DNA of 60,710 nt from Pseudomonas graminis (GCF_900111735.1 NZ_FOHW01000034.1:1-60710); one strand, 5' to 3'. Shown: positions 17,090 through 26,726, numbered from the stretch's first letter. Notes: generated from the letters alone by a model not told the origin. Numbers and translations: made by a program.

Positions 17090-18358
17090 TCACGGGAGCG
17101 AGGCGGCAATGCACGCTCTCAACCGCGCCTTGTCACCGTCAAGCGTCATCGCCGCCTCCGCCCGCTCCAGGATGACGCCGATGTGACGTGCGCCCAAGTC
17201 GGCGTACAAAGCCGGGCAGGAATGCGCAAGGCTTGCAAGCGCTTTGACAAGACGGATGTTGACCTCGATGAGTGCTGCGCCGTCACGCGCAATCGGCGAA
17301 AAGAAGTCGTCAAACATGTCCTCCACGGAGAGCCCGCGCACATGCACGCAACTGCACTGTGCCTCAGGCTTTTCCAGCGTCCCGGACCTGGCCTGTGCAT
17401 TGAGCGCGCGAATTCCCCTGCCAATGACATCGATTGCCGTGCCCGGGTCATTTACGGCGGGCGAAAGCGCCCTTGATGCAATCTCAGACAATACGGACAA
17501 ACCAAAGCGAGGGTCATGCTCGAAGGTTCTACGAACGCCAAGGGTGATAGCGGACAGGATTTGCCTCACCTGAGGTTCATCCAGCGGCTCGGTGCTCGCT
17601 CTCATTACCCGGGCCAGCAGCTCGCCTTCATTTACAAAACTGCCAGGCAGTATCTCAAGATAAATCAACGCAGCATTTTTCTGTGCGAAAGCGTCCAACG
17701 CAGGTACGTCGATGTGCTGCACGTAGCCCACCTCCCGACTGCGGATCGGGAGCAGTGGCAGCACCTGACCCGGAGGCTCAGGGTAGGCGCATCCGCCCAG
17801 GTAAGGTAATCGGCGGCGCTCCGTGAGCGCACTGATGGTGGCGGCCTCAACCCGGTCGATCGTCTCACCTACCCGGCCAAGCCTGGACAGATGGTCGATC
17901 CATCGCAGCAAGGTGTAGACGATCAGTACCACCACAGCGAGTGTGACCGCGAACAGGATAACCCGGCCTTGAGCGCCATACGCACCCGTACTTAGAGCAA
18001 TGATGCCGACCAGGCTAAACAGGAACGAGCCAATGAAGGTCGACAGCGCGTTCTGAGTGGTCGTGTCCTCCATGACAAGTGTCGTGGCGCGCGGGGTGGT
18101 GCCCGTACTGGCTGCTCCGTAGGCCGTGACCATGGTGCTTAGAGAAAACGTAGTGACGGCCAGCATGCTGGAAGCGATGATGCCGAGAATCTTGTCGACG
18201 GCATCAGCGCCTATCTTGCCAGGGAGGTCTATTGGAATGTGGTCTCTGAGAACGACAGCCAGCAACGCCGTCACAACGCCCAGCAGGGAAAACAGTCCCG
18301 CTCTGAACCACAGACGTCTGGTCGTGCGAATCAACAGCCATTGCCAACGAGCAACCAT
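17090..18358 (-). CDS. DUF2254 membrane protein
   Basis: A 422-residue protein with four N-terminal membrane helices (about 20-40, 60-85, 105-125, 135-155). The family signature LAVTTFSLSTMVTAYGAAS and the TPRATTLVMEDTTTQNALSTFIGSFLFSL segment identify DUF2254. The large C-terminal half is soluble. It contains QHIDVPALDAFAQ and the well conserved DPRFGLSVLSEIASRALSPA, followed by NDPGTA. Function of the family is unknown. It is convergent with the CPA1 antiporter, 28 bp apart at the stops. Confidence 0.82.
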   Translation of the reverse strand: MVARWQWLLIRTTRRLWFRAGLFSLLGVVTALLAVVLRDHIPIDLPGKIGADAVDKILGIIASSMLAVTTFSLSTMVTAYGAASTGTTPRATTLVMEDTTTQNALSTFIGSFLFSLVGIIALSTGAYGAQGRVILFAVTLAVVVLIVYTLLRWIDHLSRLGRVGETIDRVEAATISALTERRRLPYLGGCAYPEPPGQVLPLLPIRSREVGYVQHIDVPALDAFAQKNAALIYLEILPGSFVNEGELLARVMRASTEPLDEPQVRQILSAITLGVRRTFEHDPRFGLSVLSEIASRALSPAVNDPGTAIDVIGRGIRALNAQARSGTLEKPEAQCSCVHVRGLSVEDMFDDFFSPIARDGAALIEVNIRLVKALASLAHSCPALYADLGARHIGVILERAEAAMTLDGDKARLRACIAASLP

Positions 18359-18408
18359 TGCGAAACTCCGCTGTTACGTGAGGGTGAGTTGGATGATATC
18401 TGTACCAA

Positions 18409-19005
18409 CTAACGACTGGCCGGCTTTCTGAAGTTGAACAAGCCCCATAGCAAACCCACCACTGCAGACGCAGAGGAAGCACACAGCACGGTCAGCTTCG
18501 CCGCTGCCAATAAACGGTCGTCGTCGTAGGCCAAGCCCGCGATGAAAACCGACATCGTGAAGCCTATACCGGCGAGCAGACCTACAAGTATCACTCCGCG
18601 CCAAGTCACCTGTTCAGGCAGTTTGCAAAGCCCTGTGCGAACCAAGTGGAAAGTAGCGAGCACCACGCCGATAGGCTTACCAAACACCAACGCCATTACG
18701 ACGCCATAGACTACTGGAACTACAGCGGCATCACTTAGCTGAGCGCCATGGAAGTTGACCCCAGCGTTCGCCAGTGCGAACAGCGGCATGATCACGAAAG
18801 CGACCGACGGATGGAGAGCCTCGTGAACTCGCTGCACAGGGGGCATCACTTCACGCTCGGCGAGCCGGATTTGCTTGAGGGGTGCCGAGACCTTCTTCTC
18901 GCCCTGGTCTACCCGGTGCGTGAGATCTCGGAATGCCTGAGAAATGATTTCGAGTGGCCGCTCCCTGGACGGTGCCGACCGTACAACCACGGCCTCCTCA
19001 AACAA
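18409..19005 (-). pseudogene. nhaA: 5'-truncated nhaA Na+/H+ antiporter
   Basis: The frame encodes roughly the C-terminal half of NhaA, from the loop ERPLEIISQAFRDLTHRVDQ through ALHPSVAFVIMPLFALANAG, FGKPIGVVLATF and GLLAGIGFTMSVFIAGLAY to a normal stop. The first ~200 residues, including the DD ion-binding helix, are missing. No credible start exists at the new 5' end, only a TTG without a ribosome site. Upstream sequence changes at once into the terminator region of the quinone reductase gene, consistent with a deletion. It cannot be a working antiporter. Confidence 0.8.
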
Positions 19006-19015
19006 ATATGAACAG

Positions 19016-19049
19016 CGCCCGGCGGGCAGTCAATGACACACGCCGGGCG
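19016..19049. terminator. stem-loop after the quinone reductase gene
   Basis: Perfect 9-bp stem CGCCCGGCG / CGCCGGGCG, eight bases past the quinone reductase stop on the minus strand. Little U follows, so strength is uncertain. It also marks the point where the nhaA remnant begins. Confidence 0.5.
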
Positions 19050-19056
19050 TTTCAAT

Positions 19057-20055
19057 TCACAACACCTTCAGCACGATTTTGCCGATATGGTCGCCCTGCT
19101 CCATTCGCTGATGCGCTTGTGCTGCGTCGGCGAGAGGAAAAACACGGTCAATGATCGGCAGGCAGTCGCCTTGACTGAGCAACGGCCAGACATTGGCGAG
19201 AACGGCGCGAGCAATCTCGGCTTTTTCCTCCGCGCTGCGCGAGCGCATCATCGACCCTGTCACCGAGCCTTGCTTTTCCATCAACGCCAGCAGATTGAAG
19301 TCCTTGACGGAGTTGCCGCCCAGAAAGCCGATAATGACCAGTCGACCGCGTCGTGCAAGTGACGCCACGTTGTTCTCGAAATAGCTCCCGCCCATGATGT
19401 CGAGAATCACGTCCACGCCCTTCTCGTGGGTTAGCCGGGCGATCTCTTGAGCGAAGTCCACCTCGCGGTAATTGATCGCTTCGCCGCCCAGTGCGCGGAT
19501 CCGGTCGCACTTTTCCTGGCTGCCGGCCGTTGCAAAAGCCTTGATCCCCAAGGCCTTGCACAGCATCAGCGCGGTGGTGCCGATGCCGCTGGTGCCGCCA
19601 TGGATCAATACGGTACAGCCCTTTTGGGCACGGCCCAGTTCGAACAGATTGGCCCACACGGTGAAGAAGGTTTCCGGAATGGCCGCGGCCTGAATCATGT
19701 CCACGCCGTCGGGGACCGGTAATGATTGGGTGGCCGCCACAACGCAGTATTCGGCGTAACCACCGCCATTGGTCAGGGCACATACCTTGTCGCCCAGCTT
19801 GAAATCGGCCACGTTTGCGCCAACCCCAACAACCTCACCGGCCACTTCCAGCCCGGGCACAGGGGTCATGCCGGGTTTCATCGGGTATTTGCCCGAACGC
19901 TGTATGACATCGGGACGATTGATGCCGGCGGCGTGAACCCGGATCAGCAACTCGTGATCACCCGGCGTTGGCACATCGGCCTGCATTATCTTTAATACCT
20001 CGGGGCCACCGGGTTCGGTGATCTCGATGTAGTTCATACGGTTTGGCACATTCAT
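19057..20055 (-). CDS. NAD(P)H quinone oxidoreductase (PIG3/QOR type)
   Basis: A 332-residue zinc-free medium-chain dehydrogenase. It begins with the PIG3-like MNYIEITEPGGPEVLK and has GINRPDVIQRSGKYP. The coenzyme region is HGGTSGIGTTALMLCKALG, where the Ala/Ser-rich loop favours NADPH. The conserved end is HIGKIVLKV. It likely reduces quinones or other electrophiles by one electron. AAGGTG lies just upstream of the ATG. It is separate from the downstream nhaA remnant. Confidence 0.85.
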   Translation of the reverse strand: MNVPNRMNYIEITEPGGPEVLKIMQADVPTPGDHELLIRVHAAGINRPDVIQRSGKYPMKPGMTPVPGLEVAGEVVGVGANVADFKLGDKVCALTNGGGYAEYCVVAATQSLPVPDGVDMIQAAAIPETFFTVWANLFELGRAQKGCTVLIHGGTSGIGTTALMLCKALGIKAFATAGSQEKCDRIRALGGEAINYREVDFAQEIARLTHEKGVDVILDIMGGSYFENNVASLARRGRLVIIGFLGGNSVKDFNLLALMEKQGSVTGSMMRSRSAEEKAEIARAVLANVWPLLSQGDCLPIIDRVFPLADAAQAHQRMEQGDHIGKIVLKVL

Positions 20056-20151
20056 GGGACACCTTTTGTTGACTAGGCTAATTGTTGAGAGAGCTAAAGA
20101 CTCTGAAAGCTGAACGTCAAAGACATTCAGCCTTTTTAGCGGCCCATCGAA

Positions 20152-21327
20152 TCAACCCTCGACGGTAAACCTCAGTCCGGCTTTTTCAGTCAGGCGCTTG
20201 ATGAACGCCTCATTCAACGCCGCCGCGGGCGTCCAGCAACCGCCCGGGGTCTCCTCACGCGTCACATCGAACGCCAGCGCCATCGCTGACTCGGCCAACA
20301 TCTTGGATGTCGACAGGTAGCCCGGATCCTCATCGCAACTCACGGATGCCTTGAGCACCTGACCATCGGCCAGTTCAGCGATGAACAGCACATCATAAAA
20401 GCCTGCCTCAAGCTCCTTCTGTGTCGGCCCTTGCCCCGGTTGAGGATGACCGCCCTCATTAAAGGAGAAGCCCGCCAAGCCAGGCTCATCGTCTTCGCTC
20501 GGTTGTGCCTTGAGCATCAGCATTTCGTCGTACTGAAACGACGTGCCCCACAGGTGCCCTTCCAGCAAGTTTGTGCGATGCACCGCCTTGGAATTGATGC
20601 CCGACATGATGAAAGGCCCGACCCAAGTCTGAGTCAGTTCATCCCGGTAGGGGGTCTGATCATCAGGTTGCTCGACACCTTTGAATCCTGGTGTGTAGGC
20701 GAAGGGATCGGCCACCAGTTCACCAAGCGCAGGATCCTGCGCCGCCGCTGCAACCACTGCGTCGACACTCAAGAACGTGCCACCGGACAGCACGCCTTGC
20801 ATATTGCGCACGCGGCCCCTGATCCGAGGCGCGTAGCGAGCGAACTTCTTCATGACCTGCTGCTGGGTGAACCATACGCCGAGGTCGAACGGCACCGAAT
20901 CGAAACCACAGGAGAACACCAGGCGCGCGCCCGATGCCTGGGCTTGGGCCTGATGGCTGCCGATCATCCGGGCAATCCAGGGGATCTCCCCCGAGAGGTC
21001 AACGTAGTCCGTCCCCAACTCGGCGCAGGCGGCCACCAGGTCCGAGCCATAGACCGAAAACGGCCCTGCGGTGGTGATCACGACCCGGGTCGCGGCAACC
21101 ATGTCGCGCACGGACGCCCGGTCCTGGGCATCGGCCACGATCAGCGGCAGCGCTGTGGCGTTTGCCCAACTGTCCCGAATGGCTTCCAGCTTGCTCAAGC
21201 TGCGACCGGCAATGGCCCATTTGACAGGGCCATCGACGCCGTATTGAGCGAAGAGGTATTCAGCGACCAGCCGACCGGTGTAACCCGTGGCGCCGAAAAT
21301 GATCACATCGAATGTTTGTTTACTCAT
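20152..21327 (-). CDS. saccharopine dehydrogenase-like / trans-acting enoyl reductase family protein
   Basis: A 391-residue protein with an N-terminal Rossmann fold (VIIFGATGYTGRLVAEYL) and KWAIAGRSLSKLEAI. A second conserved site, ITTAGPFSVYGSDLVAACAE, is followed by YVDLSGE. This is the saccharopine-dehydrogenase NADP-binding family that includes mycobacterial trans-acting enoyl reductases. It is not the lysine-pathway enzyme by context. It is divergent from a LysR gene 113 bp away that probably controls it. The substrate is unknown. Confidence 0.82.
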   Translation of the reverse strand: MSKQTFDVIIFGATGYTGRLVAEYLFAQYGVDGPVKWAIAGRSLSKLEAIRDSWANATALPLIVADAQDRASVRDMVAATRVVITTAGPFSVYGSDLVAACAELGTDYVDLSGEIPWIARMIGSHQAQAQASGARLVFSCGFDSVPFDLGVWFTQQQVMKKFARYAPRIRGRVRNMQGVLSGGTFLSVDAVVAAAAQDPALGELVADPFAYTPGFKGVEQPDDQTPYRDELTQTWVGPFIMSGINSKAVHRTNLLEGHLWGTSFQYDEMLMLKAQPSEDDEPGLAGFSFNEGGHPQPGQGPTQKELEAGFYDVLFIAELADGQVLKASVSCDEDPGYLSTSKMLAESAMALAFDVTREETPGGCWTPAAALNEAFIKRLTEKAGLRFTVEG

Positions 21328-21440
21328 GGAGAAGATGATTCCTGAAAGCGCCGCGAAGCGAATGCGACACTCTAGCCATCCTGCCTACAAATGATTAGAT
21401 GGTATGGTTGGAATGGACCTATAACCCCAGAGCATCAATC

Positions 21441-22337
21441 GTGCGCGACAACGTCACCGACCTCCTGGCCCTCCTGCGGGTCGCCCGTGAAGGCAGTTTT
21501 ACCAAGGCAGCGGCGCAGCTTGGCGTGTCCCAGCCTGCGCTAAGCCGCACCATCACCAAACTGGAATCCCGCCTGGGTGTGCAATTGCTGACTCGCAGTA
21601 CCCGCAGCGTCGCGCCGACCGAAGCCGGAGCGCGGCTGATCGACAGCATCGGGCCGCATTTTGACGGGATCGAGTCAGGGCTCAACGAGCTAAGCGAACT
21701 CAGCGGCACACCGGCGGGCAGCCTGCGCATCACCTCCATGGAGCACGCAACCCATCTGGTCCTTGCCCCGGCTGCGCTGCAATTGATGACCGACTATCCG
21801 GGGATCAAGGTCGAAATCAACGACAGCTACGCATTGGTCGATATCGTTGCAGAGCGCTTCGATGCCGGTATCCGCCTGGGGGCGCAGCTGGCTCAGGACA
21901 TGATCAGCATGCCTATCGGCCGGGATTTCCGCCTGGCATTGGTGGCCGCCCCCGCCTATCTGGAACACCGTGCTAAACCCCTGACGCCACAGGATCTGAC
22001 CGAGCACGCCTGCATCAACCTGCGTCAGCCCACCTCGGGCGGATTGTGGGCTTGGCCTTTTGCAAAAAACGGGAGAGAAATCAAAGTACGCGCCGACGGG
22101 CATCTGGTGAGTAACAACATCTGGCTCATGCGTGATTTTGTCAGGGCGGGTGCCGGGCTGGGCTACTTCCCGGAGCATCTGATCGAGGAAGATCTGGCAC
22201 AAGGTCGGCTGGTGCGGCTGATGGAGGACTGGACTGGCACCGTCACCGGGTATCACCTCTACTACCCAAGCCGGCGCCAGCACAAGCCGGCTTTTCGTCT
22301 GCTTCTGGATGCTTTGCGTGATCAGTCAGGGCGCTGA
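21441..22337 (+). CDS. LysR-family transcriptional regulator
   Basis: A 298-residue regulator. The winged helix (about 5-62) has LLRVAREGSFTKAAAQLGVS and QPALSRTITKLESRLG. The effector domain of the CrgA/DsdC-like short type follows (SGTPAGSLRITSMEHA, FVRAGAGLGYFPEHLI). The GTG at 21441 is used because it starts the normal family N-terminus; an ATG at 21399 would add 14 atypical residues. It is transcribed away from the saccharopine-dehydrogenase-like gene, the usual arrangement for a LysR protein and its target. Confidence 0.85.
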   Translation: MRDNVTDLLALLRVAREGSFTKAAAQLGVSQPALSRTITKLESRLGVQLLTRSTRSVAPTEAGARLIDSIGPHFDGIESGLNELSELSGTPAGSLRITSMEHATHLVLAPAALQLMTDYPGIKVEINDSYALVDIVAERFDAGIRLGAQLAQDMISMPIGRDFRLALVAAPAYLEHRAKPLTPQDLTEHACINLRQPTSGGLWAWPFAKNGREIKVRADGHLVSNNIWLMRDFVRAGAGLGYFPEHLIEEDLAQGRLVRLMEDWTGTVTGYHLYYPSRRQHKPAFRLLLDALRDQSGR

Positions 22338-22437
22338 TTGTATTCTTCTGGCCGAAAGCTGACGTCCATGTCCCTGCTTAACCTTAAGCCTTCTCGACCT
22401 GAGACCGCTAATCAATCGCTGGGGGCTTTTCCAGGTA

Positions 22438-23529
22438 TCAGGTGCCTGACTTGATCTTCGTCCAAGCCCGCGTGCGGGCGCGTTCGGCGTCACGCCCCAG
22501 AGGCTTGAGCGTATAGAGCGTGGCCATCGCGGCCTCGGTGGGGTACAGGTTGGGATTGTTGCGAATCGCCGGATCAACCTGTTCGGTAGCGTCTTTGTTG
22601 GGGTTGGGGTAGCCGACAAAATCGCTGATTGGCGCGATCACCTGCGGCTGCAGCAGGTAGTTGATAAATGTGTAGGCGTCTTGGGGGTTCTTGGCACCCT
22701 TGGGGATGGCGAGCATGTCAAACCAGATAGGTGCGCCTTCCTTGGGCAGGCGCATGTCTACGGTCACGCCGTTCTTGGCCTCTTTGGCACGATTGGCGGC
22801 TTGGGAAAAGCTGCCGGAGTAACCGACTGCGACGCAGATGTCACCGTTGGCAATATCCGCCATGTATTTGGAGGAATGGAAGTAGGTGATATAGGGGCGG
22901 ATTTTCATCAACAGCGCTTCGGCCTTCACATAATCCTTGGGGTTGCTGCTGTTGGGGTCGAGGCCCAAGTGCTGCAAGGCCAGGGGCAGGATTTCGGATG
23001 GCGAGTCCAGCAGCGCTACACCGCATGACTTGAGCTTGCTGATGTTTTCTTCCTTGAAAATCAGGTCCCAGCTGTCCACTGGCGCATCGGCACCCAGGGC
23101 GGCCTTGACTTTGTCCGGGTTGAAGCCGATCAGGATGGTGCCGTACATGTAAGGAACGGCGAATTTATTGCCCGGATCGTTGGCCTCGATCAGCTTCATC
23201 AGCTTGGGATCGAGGTGGTTCCAGTTCGGCAATTGGCTGCGGTCCAGCGGCTGGAATATACCGGCTTCGATCTGCTTGGCCAGGAACACGTTGGATGGCA
23301 CTACCACGTCATACCCTGAGTTGCCGGTGAGCAACTTGGCTTCCAACGCTTCATTAGTGTCGAAGATGTCGTACACCAATTTAAGGCCGGGATTCTGCGC
23401 CTTGAAGTCCTCCAGCGCCTTGGGGGTGATGTAGTCGAACCAGTTGTAGACCCGCAGGGTTTTCTCTTCGGCATGAGCCATGCCGCTGATAACGGCAGCG
23501 CAGAGGATAAGTGACTTGAACATGGTCAT
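22438..23529 (-). CDS. periplasmic polyamine-binding protein (PotF/SpuD family)
   Basis: A 363-residue solute-binding protein with a signal peptide cut after AHA. The mature N-terminus LRVYNWFDYITPKALEDF is the PotD/PotF hallmark. Later segments (GYDVVVPSNVFLAKQI, VPYMYGTILIGFNPDKV, AVGYSGSFSQAANRA) line the putrescine/spermidine site in the family. Its ATG overlaps the stop of the deacetylase gene, so translation is coupled. No permease or ATPase is beside it, so it must share a transporter encoded elsewhere or act as a sensor. Confidence 0.9.
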   Translation of the reverse strand: MTMFKSLILCAAVISGMAHAEEKTLRVYNWFDYITPKALEDFKAQNPGLKLVYDIFDTNEALEAKLLTGNSGYDVVVPSNVFLAKQIEAGIFQPLDRSQLPNWNHLDPKLMKLIEANDPGNKFAVPYMYGTILIGFNPDKVKAALGADAPVDSWDLIFKEENISKLKSCGVALLDSPSEILPLALQHLGLDPNSSNPKDYVKAEALLMKIRPYITYFHSSKYMADIANGDICVAVGYSGSFSQAANRAKEAKNGVTVDMRLPKEGAPIWFDMLAIPKGAKNPQDAYTFINYLLQPQVIAPISDFVGYPNPNKDATEQVDPAIRNNPNLYPTEAAMATLYTLKPLGRDAERARTRAWTKIKSGT

Positions 23530-24560
23530 TGGGCAGCCCCTTCAAAACCTTCGAGAACGTTGACGGCATTGATGCCGATTTCTTCCACCGCGTAGCCGCC
23601 TTCCATCACGAACAGCGTAGGTTTACCCAAGCGGGAGATGCGTGCGCCCATCGCCAGATAATCCTCGCTGTCGAGTTTGAATTTCGAGATCGGATCGTCC
23701 TTGAAGGTATCCACGCCCAGGGAGACGACGATGATGTCAGCGTCATAACGATCAATTTCCGTGCAGGCTTGCTCGAGCGCCGCGCTCCAGGTTTCCCAGC
23801 CGGAACCGGCCGGCAGTGGATAGTTGAAGTTAAAACCGGCACCTGCGCCTTCACCGGACTCGTCGGCATAGCCCAGGAAAAACGGAAACTCCGCTTCCGG
23901 GTGGCCGTGAATCGAGGTAAACAGCACATCGCTGCGCGCATAGAAAATCGACTGGGTGCCGTTGCCGTGGTGGTAGTCAACATCCAGAATCGCGATCTTT
24001 TTGTGGTCCTGATCAAGAAAAGCCTGGGCAGCAATAGCGGCGTTGTTTAGGTAGCAATAACCGCCCATCAAGTCGCCAGCTGCGTGGTGTCCCGGCGGAC
24101 GGCACAGGGCGAAAGCACTGTGGGCACCTTGCTGTATCGCTTGTTGGGCGCTAAGCGCGACCTGCGCCGCCGAGTAGGCTGCCTGCCACGTGCCGGCGGT
24201 GATTGGCGCCCCGCCGTCGAAGCTGTAATAACCGAGTTGACCATGCAGGCTTTCAGGTAATACGCGTCGCAGCGTACGGGCAGGCCATGTGTAGGGCAGG
24301 AGGTCGCCTTCCTGACCGAATTCGGTCCAGCGCGCCCAGGCACCCTTGAAGAAATCGAGGTACTCACGGCTATGAACGCGTTGCAGCGGTTCCAGACCAA
24401 AGTCCTGCGGCGCCTGTACCTCGCCAAGTTGACGGTCCCTGACCCGTCGTAATACATGATCGGCGCGTGAGGGCATTTCGAAGCAGGGCATCAACTGCCC
24501 GTCCATCAGCTCACAGCGGCCGTGGTGCAGGTGGTGATCATCCGAGTAGATTGTCAGCAT
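23526..24560 (-). CDS. aphA: acetylpolyamine amidohydrolase (histone-deacetylase family)
   Basis: A 344-residue zinc amidohydrolase. The catalytic dyad is H158/H159 in RPPGHHAAG. The metal ligands are D195 and H197 in LDVDYHHGNGTQ, with a later aspartate in GVDTFKDDP. The short loop arrangement and the start MLTIYSDDHHLHHG match acetylpolyamine amidohydrolases of pseudomonads, which release acetate from acetylputrescine or acetylcadaverine. GGAG lies eight bases before the ATG at 24560. It leads an operon with a polyamine-binding protein and is flanked by an AraC regulator, so the unit serves acetylpolyamine use. The paralogue letter is uncertain. Confidence 0.85.
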   Translation of the reverse strand: MLTIYSDDHHLHHGRCELMDGQLMPCFEMPSRADHVLRRVRDRQLGEVQAPQDFGLEPLQRVHSREYLDFFKGAWARWTEFGQEGDLLPYTWPARTLRRVLPESLHGQLGYYSFDGGAPITAGTWQAAYSAAQVALSAQQAIQQGAHSAFALCRPPGHHAAGDLMGGYCYLNNAAIAAQAFLDQDHKKIAILDVDYHHGNGTQSIFYARSDVLFTSIHGHPEAEFPFFLGYADESGEGAGAGFNFNYPLPAGSGWETWSAALEQACTEIDRYDADIIVVSLGVDTFKDDPISKFKLDSEDYLAMGARISRLGKPTLFVMEGGYAVEEIGINAVNVLEGFEGAAQ

Positions 24561-24577
24561 TTGTTGTTCTCCGCGGG

Positions 24578-24595
24578 CTGTATCGGTCAATACAG
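24578..24595. promoter_or_regulatory. dyad CTGTAT-N6-ATACAG before the acetylpolyamine operon
   Basis: A perfect 6+6 bp inverted repeat lies 18-35 bp upstream of the amidohydrolase ATG, close to where transcription should begin. It may be an operator; which protein binds is unknown. Confidence 0.35.
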
Positions 24596-24692
24596 TCTTG
24601 CGCCGGGCGCGGTTTATGAGAACGGCACGTGCGGCCAAAAGGGGATAAATATGGCCAGATTTTCTGTCCGTAATTCGCCCCTCAATGAGGCG

Positions 24693-25685
24693 TCATGCGC
24701 GAAATTGGCTCGGCGCCACGCCACTCCAGCGCACGAAGGCGTGCCGAAAACTTGCGGTCTCGCTGAAGCCCAGAGCCTCGGCGATCCGGTAGATGGGCCA
24801 CCGGTCTTCGGCGAGCAGTTGCTTGGCGCGCTCGAAGCGAAGTTCGTCGAGCAGTTCCTGATAACTGCAGCCCAGGTCGTGCAGGTGTCGACGCAAGGTG
24901 CGCGCCGAGCAGTTCATCTGTCGGGCCAGCATGTCCAGCCCAGGTGCGGCATGCAGTTGTGCAGCCAGCGATAGCCGGATTCGCCCCAGCCAGGCCTCGC
25001 GCCCGGTGAATTCCGTGTTCTGTTTTCGGCAGCGCTCGGTCATGGCCTGATGGGTTACCGCGTCAGCCAGCGGTAAAGGCTGGGCGAGCCAGCGTTTATC
25101 AAAAGCAAATGCATTGACGGTGGCCTGGAACTGCAACGGACAGTCGAAACATTCAGCGTAGCGAGTCTGATAGTCCGGCGCATCGTGCTCAAAGCGGGCG
25201 CCCAGCAAGGGCAGTGAGTGGCCGAGCAGGTCGTCGCAAATGACCTTCAGCGACCCCAGGCACAGCTCGACATTGAAAGCGGTCAGTGCCGGATTCTCGC
25301 GGTAATCCCCCGCAGTGAACCAGATACGCTCGCCGTCTTCCTCCAGACTCAGCTCGAACAGTGTTCCCAGCAGCGCGGGATAACGCAGAGCCAGACGTAG
25401 CGCGTCACCGAAAGTGGCACTGGTAAGCAGGGCATAGCCGAGCATGCCGTAGGATGAGACATGCATACGCTGCCCCACGATCAGGCCGATGTCGCGCTTC
25501 AGAGCCACGGCGTTGGCGCACACCTGCATCTCCTGATGCGTGGCGATGCGCGTGTCGGCACGGTTCAAGTCCGCGGCGCATATGCCGCTGCCGGCCAGCA
25601 GCGCCTCGGCGGACCAGCCTTGTGCCTTGAACGTGCTCAGGACCAGTGAGACAGCATTGAGGGTGGTGAGATGGGAGTGCAGCAT
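24693..25685 (-). CDS. AraC-family regulator, probably of the acetylpolyamine operon
   Basis: A 330-residue regulator of the OruR/ArgR-like group. The N-terminal Arabinose_bd domain (about 20-200) has GLIVGQRMHVSSYGMLGYAL. Two helix-turn-helices at the C-terminus show MNCSARTLRRHLHDLGCSYQE and IYRIAEALGFSETASFRHAF. It lies upstream of the amidohydrolase and binding-protein genes on the same strand with a 132-bp gap. That placement suggests control in response to acetylpolyamines or an amino acid, by inference. Confidence 0.83.
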   Translation of the reverse strand: MLHSHLTTLNAVSLVLSTFKAQGWSAEALLAGSGICAADLNRADTRIATHQEMQVCANAVALKRDIGLIVGQRMHVSSYGMLGYALLTSATFGDALRLALRYPALLGTLFELSLEEDGERIWFTAGDYRENPALTAFNVELCLGSLKVICDDLLGHSLPLLGARFEHDAPDYQTRYAECFDCPLQFQATVNAFAFDKRWLAQPLPLADAVTHQAMTERCRKQNTEFTGREAWLGRIRLSLAAQLHAAPGLDMLARQMNCSARTLRRHLHDLGCSYQELLDELRFERAKQLLAEDRWPIYRIAEALGFSETASFRHAFVRWSGVAPSQFRA

Positions 25686-25928
25686 GGGGACTTCCAGCGA
25701 GGCGAGGAATACGAGAAGGGCAAGTTATGTGCCGGAATCCCGCCTGGTTGATTTTGCTTCGGCGACTGGCTGTTGGAGCCTGGGCCGGTTCGACCTCCAT
25801 CGCCTGTTCCGGCCTTCGAGATCTCGGCGCTCTGGCATGCCGCATGGACGCTGACCCCATCCTTCGCAGCTCAGGCATGCTACCTTCACCCCGCCATTGA
25901 TCACCGCATCCTCCATGGAGAATATCCC

Positions 25929-26726
25929 GTGCTGATTGCCCACCTTTCCGATCTGCATATCAGGCCGCAAGGCATGCTTTATCAGGGGCTGGTTGATTCA
26001 AACACGATGTGCGAGCAGGCCATTGCACACCTGAACAGGCTCATGCCGCGACCCGATGTCGTGATCATCACCGGCGACCTGGTGGATGAGGGGCTACCGC
26101 AAGAGTATGCAATGGCGCGTACATTGCTGGCCGGGATCGAGCAGCCGTTGCTGATGATTCCTGGCAATCATGATGACCGAAACTTAATGCGTAGTACCTT
26201 TTCCCAGCCGTATCTCTCTTCAACGGCAGGCCCGTGGCACTTCGTCGCCGATGACCTCGGACCGGTACGGATCATTGGTGTGGATGTGACCGTACCGCAG
26301 GAACATCACGGCGACATGAGCGAGGCGGCTGGGGCCTGGCTCGATGCGGCACTTGCCCAGGAGCCGACGCGCCCTACTCTGGTCATGCTGCACCAGCCGC
26401 CGTTCCTCAGTGGCATTCCTTACATCGACACCTATGCCTGCCGGAACTCGGAGCGGCTGCGCGAGGTGGTGCAGCGCTATCCGGCGATCGAACGTGTGGT
26501 GTGCGGACACATTCACCGCTCAATGCAATTACGTTTTGGCGGCACAGTCCTGTGCACTGCGCCCAGCACAACGACGGCCATCGGGTTGGCCCTGGATGCA
26601 GAGGCTGAAGAGGCGTCCTATGTGGAGCCGCCGGCGTTACTCCTGCATCACTGGAAGATGGATACCGGTCTGATTACCCACTGGGTGCCAATCGGCACAT
26701 TCCGCGGGCCACTGCCGTTTGCATGA
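25929..26726 (+). CDS. calcineurin-like phosphodiesterase (CpdA type)
   Basis: A 265-residue metallophosphoesterase. Two-metal ligands are visible in order: DLH near residue 8, GDLVDEG, GNHDDR, a histidine in LHQPPF and GHIHRS. This is the class III phosphodiesterase set. Members hydrolyse cyclic nucleotides or glycerophosphodiesters; the CpdA name is only by family. The GTG at 25929 is used because GGAG lies nine bases upstream and the metal site must start near the N-terminus; an ATG at 25773 would add 52 unrelated residues. Confidence 0.82.
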   Translation: MLIAHLSDLHIRPQGMLYQGLVDSNTMCEQAIAHLNRLMPRPDVVIITGDLVDEGLPQEYAMARTLLAGIEQPLLMIPGNHDDRNLMRSTFSQPYLSSTAGPWHFVADDLGPVRIIGVDVTVPQEHHGDMSEAAGAWLDAALAQEPTRPTLVMLHQPPFLSGIPYIDTYACRNSERLREVVQRYPAIERVVCGHIHRSMQLRFGGTVLCTAPSTTTAIGLALDAEAEEASYVEPPALLLHHWKMDTGLITHWVPIGTFRGPLPFA

